Source: Micromonospora sediminicola (lineage in GTDB: Bacteria > Actinomycetota > Actinomycetes > Mycobacteriales > Micromonosporaceae). From it: a stretch of 64,000 nt of DNA. The first letter of the stretch is position 1. The number at the start of each line of letters is the position of its first letter. The stretch covers positions 1,171,001-1,235,000 of the forward strand of contig NZ_FLRH01000004.1 of NCBI RefSeq assembly GCF_900089585.1. Reading direction: 5' to 3'. This document shows, piece after piece, positions 58,021 through 64,000 of the stretch. Made by a program: the position numbers and the translations under genes. The notes beneath the pieces were generated by a model. It saw only the letters and a program-made list of their open reading frames with translations. It was not told where the DNA came from and did not search any database.

Positions 58021-58590
58021 GTGGACCTGCGCTTCGTACTCGACCCCGACCTCACGCCTGAGCTGCGCGAACAGCTCGTCGACCTGTGGGTGGACGTGAC
58101 CAACGCCGGGGGCGCGGTCGGCTTCGTCGCCCCGGTCACCGAGGCCGAGGTGCGGCCGGTCGCCGAGTCGACGCTCGCCGAGGTCGCCGACGGGCCGGAC
58201 CGGCTGCTGGTCGGCTACGCGGGCGAACGGCTGGCCGCCGTCGTGGTCGTCGCGGACAACCGGTTCCACCTGAAGACGCACTGGCGGGTGCTCAAGCGGG
58301 TCATGGTGCACCCCGAAACCCAGGGACGCGGGTACGGCGCGGCGCTGATGCGCGAGGCCGAGCGGGTCGCCCGCGCCCTGGGCGTGGAGGCGCTGCATGT
58401 GACCGTCCGCGACGGTCTCGGCCTGGACCGCTTCTACCGGCGTCTCGGCTACCGGCAGATCGGCCGCCTGCCCGCCGCGCTCCGCCTGTCCCCCACCGAC
58501 TCCCGCGACGAGATCCTCATGTGGCTCGACCTCCCCGCGCGCCCCGGATCCGTCGATCATGCAGTCGTGGCACCTGACAAAGTCCACTGA
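58021..58590 (+). CDS. GNAT-family N-acetyltransferase with repeat-derived tail
   Basis: 189 residues from the GTG at 58021 (CAGGATGG upstream); a GTG at 57940 overlapping the APH stop is the alternative. GNAT motifs: VGYAGERLAAVVVVADNRFH, RVLKRVMVHPETQGRGYGAA (QGRGYG acetyl-CoA loop) and LGLDRFYRRLGYRQIGRLP. The last 13 or so residues (VDHAVVAPDKVH) are encoded by the left arm and loop of the palindromic repeat at 58551-58626. Confidence 0.85.
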   Translation: MDLRFVLDPDLTPELREQLVDLWVDVTNAGGAVGFVAPVTEAEVRPVAESTLAEVADGPDRLLVGYAGERLAAVVVVADNRFHLKTHWRVLKRVMVHPETQGRGYGAALMREAERVARALGVEALHVTVRDGLGLDRFYRRLGYRQIGRLPAALRLSPTDSRDEILMWLDLPARPGSVDHAVVAPDKVH

Positions 58591-58626
58591 TCCGACATCC
58601 GAGGCGCCACAACTCCGTGATCGACG
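58551..58626. repeat. Palindromic repeat overlapping the GNAT 3' end
   Basis: 21-base arms (58551-58571 and 58606-58626) match at 18 positions; the tips read CGTCGATCA. It contains the GNAT stop codon and nearly abuts the convergent expansin-like gene. It is related to 30184-30248 by the CGTCGATCATG tip. Confidence 0.78.
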
Positions 58627-58630
58627 AAGG

Positions 58631-59605
58631 TCAGGCGCACGCGCCCGGGGCGGCGGCCTCCACGACGGGCGTGGGCGTGGACGGGGTGGGCGCGGACGGG
58701 GATGACGGGGGCGGGGACGGGGACGCGCTGGTGGGGCGGACGGACGGGGAGCGGGACGGCTTCGCCGGCCGGGTGGTCGTGACGGCACCCGCGCCGTACA
58801 TCCGGACCGTGCTGCGCTGCACCTGACCCGGCGCCATCCGGATGCCGGTGGCGGTCACGCGGTGGCCGTACACGTCGGTGACCCGGATCGTGTACGGGCC
58901 GGGGCCGGCGCCGGAGGGGATCAGCCAGTAGTTGTAGTCCTCCCGGTCCGCCGCCCGCCACGACCCGTTCTGCCGGACCTCCACCGAGCGCAGCGGGTTG
59001 CCGTGGTCGCCGACGAGGACGGCGAACCACCACTGGGAGGCGCCTTCCTTGATCCGGAAGGTGAGCGGGCCGGGCAGCGCCGGGTCCACCACCGCCCGGT
59101 AGGTGACCCGGACGACACCCTGCACGGGGTCGGCGATCCGGGCGAACGCCTCGGCGGAGAGGTCGAGGTGACCGGGCGCGCACTCCGGGCACTGGTCCAT
59201 GACGAGCACCCGGACGGTGCCGCGCGGGCCGGTGACGTCGAGGAAGCCGCCGCAGGACGCACCGGCCGCGTACTCGCTGGGGCCCAGCGCGACGTAGAGC
59301 CGGTTGGTGGGCGCGGCGGGCCGGGAGCAGTTGCCGCCGGCGCCCTTCGAGTCGAAGAAGGTGGCCTTCCCGGTGTGCGCGCCGGCGCCGAGCGGCGGGG
59401 CGGCACCGACCGGCGGGGCGGCGCAGGCGGGGGCGGCGCCGCCGCGTACCGCGAGGGTCACCGCGACCACGGCGGCGAGCGCGGCCAGGCCGGCCGCGGC
59501 GAGCCGGCGGCGGGCCCGGGCCGGGGCACGGCGGCGGCCGGGCACGGCGGGCGGGCGCTCGGCGCCGGCGGGGATCGGTGGGTGGGGCGCGCTGCCGTCG
59601 GTCAC
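58631..59605 (-). CDS. Expansin-like secreted protein
   Basis: 324 residues, ATG start. A basic N-terminus and a signal/anchor helix (about 35-52) are followed by the double-psi beta-barrel (about 78-165: GKATFFDSKG, SCGGFLDVTGPRG, VMDQCPECAPGHLDLSAEAF). The D2 carbohydrate-binding domain comes next (about 170-265: GASQWWFAVLVGDHGNPLRS, then YNYWLIPSGAGPGPYTIRV) with the aromatic residues used by YoaJ/EXLX1 to bind cellulose or peptidoglycan. A Ser/Thr/Pro-rich tail ends it. It loosens wall polymers without hydrolysis. Confidence 0.88.
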   Translation of the reverse strand: MTDGSAPHPPIPAGAERPPAVPGRRRAPARARRRLAAAGLAALAAVVAVTLAVRGGAAPACAAPPVGAAPPLGAGAHTGKATFFDSKGAGGNCSRPAAPTNRLYVALGPSEYAAGASCGGFLDVTGPRGTVRVLVMDQCPECAPGHLDLSAEAFARIADPVQGVVRVTYRAVVDPALPGPLTFRIKEGASQWWFAVLVGDHGNPLRSVEVRQNGSWRAADREDYNYWLIPSGAGPGPYTIRVTDVYGHRVTATGIRMAPGQVQRSTVRMYGAGAVTTTRPAKPSRSPSVRPTSASPSPPPSSPSAPTPSTPTPVVEAAAPGACA

Positions 59606-59659
59606 GCCGGTCGATGCTGCCGGACCGGCTGGTCGGCGGACAAGCGGGCTAAGCGAAAG

Positions 59660-59956
59660 CTAAGGCCGGTGGGCGCGGGCGACCGAGGTGATCCCGGCGA
59701 GGTCGCCGGCGAACTCCGGGCGCTGCCGCAACGCGTCCTCCAGCCGGACCCGCCACAGGCCGGTCTCGACCGACACCCGGGCGTCACCGGCGTGGCGGAC
59801 CCGCTCGCGACTCTCCGCGAGCGCCTCCCCGGCGGCGGCGCCGAACAGGGCGTCGAACTCGTGCCGGAGCCAGTCGAACAGCCGGTCGTCGTGGAACGCG
59901 CCGCCGATCACCCGGGCGGTGTCCCACGCCACCCGTGGCTGGTGGATCACCTGCAT
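59660..59956 (-). CDS. Small conserved protein of unknown function
   Basis: 98 residues, ATG preceded by GAGGAG. Mostly helical and soluble (VIHQPRVAWDTARVIGGAFH, LFDWLRHEFDALFGAAAGEA). It has no recognised motif. It lies between the expansin-like and LCP genes, read opposite to the latter. Confidence 0.65.
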   Translation of the reverse strand: MQVIHQPRVAWDTARVIGGAFHDDRLFDWLRHEFDALFGAAAGEALAESRERVRHAGDARVSVETGLWRVRLEDALRQRPEFAGDLAGITSVARAHRP

Positions 59957-60133
59957 CTCGACTCCTCGGTCGACGTCTCGTTTCGGCCATCATCTATCCT
60001 CCACGGTCCGGCGACAAGGCCCGCCCGGGGCGACGTCGGTCCGGTGGGGAGCGCCGGGCCGGCCGGGCCGGTGGGCATCGGCCGTCCGGATGAGGGTCAC
60101 CGCGGCGGAACGCGAATCAGTAGCATCCCGGGC

Positions 60134-61198
60134 ATGTCCGATCGCCAGCCCCTCGCCGGTTCCGACACCCACCCCGCGACGTCCGACGTGGAGCCGGACG
60201 GCCCGGAGGAGAAGACGCCCCGGCGTCGCCGGGGCCTGCGGATCGCGCTGATCCTGCTGCTCGTCGTCGTGCTGCTGGGTGGGGGTGGCGCCCTGGCCGG
60301 CGGGCTCTACTACCGGTCGGTCGACAAGTCGATCGAACGGGTGGACGCGTTCGAAGGCGTGCCCGAGGCGTCCCGGCCGCCGGTCGCGGCCAAGGGCGCG
60401 ATGAACATCATGATCCTGGGCAGCGACTCCCGCGATCCGGAGAGCACCGGCGGGTCGCGCAGCGACACCATCATCCTGGCCCACCTGCCGAAGGACCGGT
60501 CCAGCGCACAGCTCATCTCGATCCCCCGGGACACCTGGACGGCGGTGCCGAAGTCCAGGGAGGGCCGGGGCGGTCGCGACGCGAAGATCAACGCCGCGTA
60601 CGCCTGGGGCGGCGTGCCGCTGATGGTGCAGACCGTGGAGAAGTTCAGCGGGGTCCGGGTCGACAACGTGGCCATGGTGGACTTCGCCGCCTTCAAGGAG
60701 ATCATCGACGCGCTCGGCGGCGTCGAGATCGACGTGGAGAAGGGCTTCACCACGAAGTACTCGCTGATCGGCACCCGGACCTTCAAGCAGGGCCGGCAGA
60801 CCATGGACGGCGCCGCCGCGCTGGACTACGCGCGGGAGCGGCACGCCTTCCCGGACGGCGACTTCGCGCGCATCCGCCACCAGCAGCAGGTGATCAAGGC
60901 GATCCTGGACAAGGCGGCCTCCGGCGGCGTGCTGACCAACCCGGCCAAGCTCAACTCGTTCGTCCGGGCCACGTCGAACTCCGTGGCGGTCGACAAGTCA
61001 CTGTCCCTGGTGGACCTGGCGATGGAGATGCGTGGCCTGCGCAGCGGCAACCTGACGTTCTTCACCTGCCCGGTGAAGGGGACGGGCCGGGTCGGCAGCG
61101 AGAGCGTGGTGTTCCCGGACCCGGTCCGGTCGAAGACGTTGTTCGACGCGGTCCGCCGGGACTCGGTCCCGGACATCCTGGCGGTCAGCGGAAAGTAG
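60134..61198 (+). CDS. LytR-CpsA-Psr (LCP) family protein
   Basis: 354 residues from the ATG at 60134. A cytoplasmic charged N-terminus (EEKTPRRRRGLR) and one membrane helix (about 35-57) precede the LCP domain: MNIMILGSDSR, RSDTIILAHLPKD, LISIPRDTWTAVP, KINAAYAWGG, the FKEIIDALGGVEIDVE block and LDYARERHAFPDGDFARIRH, with the conserved Arg residues that bind the polyprenyl pyrophosphate. LCP enzymes attach glycopolymers to peptidoglycan. It lies next to a polyprenyl glycosylphosphotransferase. Confidence 0.94.
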   Translation: MSDRQPLAGSDTHPATSDVEPDGPEEKTPRRRRGLRIALILLLVVVLLGGGGALAGGLYYRSVDKSIERVDAFEGVPEASRPPVAAKGAMNIMILGSDSRDPESTGGSRSDTIILAHLPKDRSSAQLISIPRDTWTAVPKSREGRGGRDAKINAAYAWGGVPLMVQTVEKFSGVRVDNVAMVDFAAFKEIIDALGGVEIDVEKGFTTKYSLIGTRTFKQGRQTMDGAAALDYARERHAFPDGDFARIRHQQQVIKAILDKAASGGVLTNPAKLNSFVRATSNSVAVDKSLSLVDLAMEMRGLRSGNLTFFTCPVKGTGRVGSESVVFPDPVRSKTLFDAVRRDSVPDILAVSGK

Positions 61199-61307
61199 GA
61201 CGTCGAACTGCCGTGGCGGCTCTGGCGGGCGGGCGGGGCCGCTCATATCCTGCGATCGCCCCGGGTCTGTCGGCAGAGGACCGGGGCGTCACGGGGGAGG
61301 ATCCACC

Positions 61308-62753
61308 ATGCCACGCCTACCGGCGTACGAGCATCCGGCCGCGCAGCCGCCGGGCGTCACATCGATGACCGGCAGTATGGACACGACCACGGTGCTGCCG
61401 TACGCCGGCACCCGGGCCTCGACGCGTACCCGGCGGTTGCGGGCCTGGATGGTGACCGCGCCCATCGACGTCGCCGCGCTGCTCGCACCGCTGCTGCTGA
61501 CCCAGGACTACTGGCGCGGGACGCTGTCCAACGCGGCGCTCACCGTAGGGCTGCTCGCCACCGGCGGGCTCTACCGACCCCGCCGGCACATCAGCATCCT
61601 GGACGAGCTGCCCAGTCTCGGCGGGCGCCTGCTCGCCGCCGGCGCGGTGGTGGCCATCATCGCCGCGCTGCGCCACGACTCGGTGGTCTACCTCGGCGGT
61701 TTCATGCGCGGCCTCGCGCTCTCCGCCGGGCTGGTGGTGATCGGCCGGGCGGTCAACTCGCGGATCGTGCTGCTCGCCCGGCGGCGGCGCTGGGTGGAGC
61801 ACAACGCGATCGTCGTCGGCGGCGGCCCGATCGGCGCGGAACTCGCCCGGCTGCTGCGCCGCTACCCGCAGTACGGGCTGCGGTTCGTGGGCGCGGTGGA
61901 CGCGCCGTCGCGGCCGCGCCTGGGCGCGCTGCCGCTCATCGGGACCATCGACGACGTCGAGAAGCTGGTCACGATGGTGGAGTGCGAGGTCCTGGTCATC
62001 GCCGACCCGGACTGCTCCGAGTCCGACCTGATGGAGGCGCTGCTCCGACCGGCGAGTTCCCGCTGCGACCTGTGGGCGGTGCCGCGGCTGTGGGGCTCCC
62101 GGTCCCAGGGCGGCCACCCGGACCACATCGGGGCCATCCCGATCGTCAAGATCGGCGACACCACGCTGAGCGGTCCACGGTGGTGGGTCAAGCGCGCCTC
62201 CGACGTGCTCTTCGCGGTGGTCGCGCTGATCCTGCTGAGCCCGCTGCTGCTGCTCTGCGCGCTCGCCACGTTCCTCGACGGCGGGCGCGGGATCTTCTTC
62301 CGGCAGGAGCGGATCGGCCGCTACGGCGAGCCGTTCCAGGTCGTCAAGTTCCGCACCATGCGTCCCGCCGACGAGCACGAGTCGCAGACCACCTGGTCGA
62401 TCGCGCACGACCGGCGGGTCGGACCGATCGGCCGGTTCCTGCGGCGCACCTCGCTGGACGAGCTGCCCCAGCTGTGGAACATCCTGCGCGGCGAGATGAG
62501 CGTGGTGGGGCCACGGCCCGAGCGGCCCTACTTCGTGGAGAAGTTCTCCGTGGAGTACCCCACCTACGCGATGCGCCACCGCGTCCCGGTGGGGCTCACC
62601 GGCCTGGCACAGGTCAGCGGCCTGCGCGGGGACACGCCGATCTCGGACCGCGCCCGGTTCGACAACTACTACGTGGAGAACTGGTCGCTCTGGCTCGACA
62701 TCAAGATCGTTCTGCGTACCGTGGCGGAGGTCTTCCGGGGCGGCGGTCGCTGA
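61308..62753 (+). CDS. Polyprenyl-phosphate glycosyl-1-phosphotransferase
   Basis: 481 residues, ATG preceded by GGGGGAGGAT. N-terminal membrane helices (about 47-145), a CoA-binding-like Rossmann segment (IVVGGGPIGAELARLLRRYP) and the C-terminal bacterial sugar transferase domain (about 285-481: KRASDVLFAVVALILLSPLL, then VVKFRTMRPADEHES, RFLRRTSLDELPQLWNILRG, MSVVGPRPERPYFVE). It transfers a sugar-1-phosphate from a nucleotide sugar to undecaprenyl phosphate to start exopolysaccharide synthesis. Its 5' leader can form a CGCCCCGG/CCGGGGCG hairpin (61257-61290). Confidence 0.94.
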   Translation: MPRLPAYEHPAAQPPGVTSMTGSMDTTTVLPYAGTRASTRTRRLRAWMVTAPIDVAALLAPLLLTQDYWRGTLSNAALTVGLLATGGLYRPRRHISILDELPSLGGRLLAAGAVVAIIAALRHDSVVYLGGFMRGLALSAGLVVIGRAVNSRIVLLARRRRWVEHNAIVVGGGPIGAELARLLRRYPQYGLRFVGAVDAPSRPRLGALPLIGTIDDVEKLVTMVECEVLVIADPDCSESDLMEALLRPASSRCDLWAVPRLWGSRSQGGHPDHIGAIPIVKIGDTTLSGPRWWVKRASDVLFAVVALILLSPLLLLCALATFLDGGRGIFFRQERIGRYGEPFQVVKFRTMRPADEHESQTTWSIAHDRRVGPIGRFLRRTSLDELPQLWNILRGEMSVVGPRPERPYFVEKFSVEYPTYAMRHRVPVGLTGLAQVSGLRGDTPISDRARFDNYYVENWSLWLDIKIVLRTVAEVFRGGGR

Positions 62754-62766
62754 GGCCCGACGGCGG

Positions 62767-63624
62767 TCAGCGCGCCAGCGCCTCGGCCAGGTCGGCGTGC
62801 CACGGCCCCGGCGGCGGCAGCTTCGCGGCGGCCCACCGGCCGTGGGCCAGCACGCTGTAGCGGGGACGCGGCGCCGGGCGCGGGAAACGGTCGCTGGTGG
62901 TCGGGCGGATCCGGTCAGGGTCCAGGCCGCGCAGGACGAACACCGCGCGGGCCAGCCCGTACCAGGTGGTCTCGCCGGCGGCGGTGCCGTGGTAGGTCCC
63001 CGGCGCCGCGTCGCCGGCCAGCGCCGCGTCGGCCAGCGCGACGAGCCGCTCGGCGAGCCGGTACGACCAGGTCGGCTGCCCCCGTTGGTCGTCGACCACG
63101 TCGAGGTGGTCGCGCTCGGCGGCCAGCCGCAGCACGGTGGTGACGAAGTTGCGGCCCGAGGTGCTGTAGAGCCAGGCGGTGCGCACCACGTACCCGGTCT
63201 CGGGCAGCAGCCGGGCCACCGCCCGCTCGCCGGCGAGCTTGCCGCGCCCGTACGCGTTCACCGGACCGGTCGGCGCGTCCTCCGGGTAGGGCTCGGTGGC
63301 GTCGCCGGGGAACACGTAGTCGGTGGAGACGTGCACCATCCGGGCCCCGGCCAGGGCGCAGGCCCGGGCCAGGTGGGCGACCGCCGCGCCGTTGACCGCC
63401 GTGGCCGCCGGCTCCCGGGTCTCGGCGCCGTCCACATCGGTCCACGCCGCGGCGTTGAGCACCACGTCGTGGCCGGCGACCGCCGCCCGCACCGCCCGCT
63501 CGTCGGTGACGTCGAGGTCGGCGCGGGTGGCGGCGGTGACGGTGAGGTCCGGGCGGGTGCGCAGCACGGCCAGCAGGTCCCGTCCGAGCATCCCGCCTGC
63601 GCCGGTGACGAGCAGCCGGCTCAC
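62767..63624 (-). CDS. rfbD: dTDP-4-dehydrorhamnose reductase
   Basis: 285 residues from the GTG at 63624, overlapping the rfbB stop (GTGA). NAD(P)-binding loop LLVTGAGGMLGRDL, DLDVTDERAV, AAWTDVDGAE, the catalytic Thr/Tyr/Lys set (HVSTDYVFPGD, NAYGRGKLAGE) and WLYSTSGRNFV are RmlD signatures. It makes dTDP-L-rhamnose, probably for cell-wall or exopolysaccharide glycans. It converges on the glycosylphosphotransferase with a gap of 13 bases. Confidence 0.95.
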   Translation of the reverse strand: MSRLLVTGAGGMLGRDLLAVLRTRPDLTVTAATRADLDVTDERAVRAAVAGHDVVLNAAAWTDVDGAETREPAATAVNGAAVAHLARACALAGARMVHVSTDYVFPGDATEPYPEDAPTGPVNAYGRGKLAGERAVARLLPETGYVVRTAWLYSTSGRNFVTTVLRLAAERDHLDVVDDQRGQPTWSYRLAERLVALADAALAGDAAPGTYHGTAAGETTWYGLARAVFVLRGLDPDRIRPTTSDRFPRPAPRPRYSVLAHGRWAAAKLPPPGPWHADLAEALAR

Positions 63625-64000
63625 CCGCGGGTCGCCGTCTTCAGCGGCTCCCACCAGGCCCGGTTGTCCCGGTACCACCGCACCGTCTCCGCCAGGCCCC
63701 GGTCGAGGTCGATGCTCGGGGCGTACCCCAGCTCTGTGCTGATCCTGGTGATGTCCAGCGAGTAGCGGCGGTCGTGGCCCTTGCGGTCGGTCACCGGCAC
63801 GACCCGGTCCCAGTCGGCGCCGCACGCGGCGAGCAGCCGGGCGGTGAGGTCCCGGTTGGTCAGCTCGGTGCCGCCGCCGATGTGGTAGACCTCGCCGGCC
63901 CGCCCCTTCTCCTGCACCAGCGCGATGCCCCGGCAGTGGTCGTGCACGTGCAGCCAGTCCCGGACGTTGCCGCCGTCGCCGTAGAGCGGCACGGTGCCGC
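63621..64000 (-). CDS. rfbB: dTDP-glucose 4,6-dehydratase, C-terminal part (5' end outside window)
   Basis: About 126 residues of the C-terminus are visible: PLYGDGGNVRDWLHVHDHCR (conserved RmlB block), GEVYHIGGGTELTNRDL, VTDRKGHDRRYSLDITRIST and a final GLAETVRWYRDNRAWWEPL. It performs the second step of dTDP-L-rhamnose synthesis. The gene continues past the right edge and is coupled to rfbD. Confidence 0.94.
   Translation of the reverse strand, partial: GTVPLYGDGGNVRDWLHVHDHCRGIALVQEKGRAGEVYHIGGGTELTNRDLTARLLAACGADWDRVVPVTDRKGHDRRYSLDITRISTELGYAPSIDLDRGLAETVRWYRDNRAWWEPLKTATRG

Overview
The window comes from a high-GC Gram-positive bacterium, most likely Micromonospora or a close relative in the Micromonosporaceae. 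This is inferred from the roughly 70%+ GC, GTG starts with 4-bp GTGA/ATGA overlaps, ECF sigma/anti-sigma pairs, tandem lipoprotein L,D-transpeptidases, DUF6232 proteins and several families of palindromic intergenic repeats. No phage, insertion sequence, CRISPR array or rRNA gene is visible. It reads as ordinary chromosome with a few accessory pockets.

Layout. 1-2.3 kb: secreted DUF4397 protein divergent from an ECF sigma factor and its RskA-like anti-sigma. 2.3-4.1 kb: etfBA. 4.3-11.2 kb: small membrane and housekeeping genes (GNAT, two DUF202 proteins, a ThDP enzyme, enoyl-CoA hydratase, two DUF6232 paralogues). 11.3-13.8 kb: a secreted alpha/beta-hydrolase and a membrane-fused one. 13.9-18.6 kb: helical repeat protein, ribokinase, ABC ATPase, and an ABC ATPase/permease pair. 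18.7-21.5 kb: ROK repressor divergent from a NagZ-type GH3 enzyme. 21.6-25.9 kb: TetR cluster, GNAT and a two-component system. 26-30.1 kb: a Clp_N/HTH regulator with two perfect palindromic operators, and a secreted GH59 galactosylceramidase-like enzyme with a ricin-B domain, bracketed by palindromic repeats. 30.3-34.8 kb: VOC protein, SigE-family ECF system, P-loop kinase, Qnr-like pentapeptide protein, APH-type kinase. 34.8-38.2 kb: two identical tRNA-Lys(CUU) genes bracketing a 1021-residue M91-like/VWD surface protein. 38.4-41.4 kb: two L,D-transpeptidases and tRNA-His. 41.5-44.3 kb: oligoribonuclease, GT87-type mannosyltransferase, membrane protein. 44.5-50.1 kb: copper/redox locus (CopCD, YcnI; divergent ECF sigma, MauE-like, DsbA-like, membrane protein). 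50.2-52.9 kb: ECF nickel/cobalt transporter preceded by a Nur-box-like sequence. 53-58.6 kb: bacterioferritin comigratory protein, an odd short-variable-arm tRNA with a Leu anticodon, SDR/TetR pair with two operators, MDR oxidoreductase, VapBC-like pair, APH, GNAT. 58.6-64 kb: expansin-like protein, LCP ligase, polyprenyl glycosylphosphotransferase, rfbD and truncated rfbB.

Functional themes are cell-envelope building (L,D-transpeptidases, LCP, glycosylphosphotransferase, dTDP-rhamnose), saprophytic polymer use (GH59, GH3, expansin, polyester-hydrolase-like enzyme) and metal/redox handling (CopCD/YcnI, nickel ECF transporter, Bcp, DsbA-like). All functions are inferred from recognisable motifs and neighbours; no database search was run.
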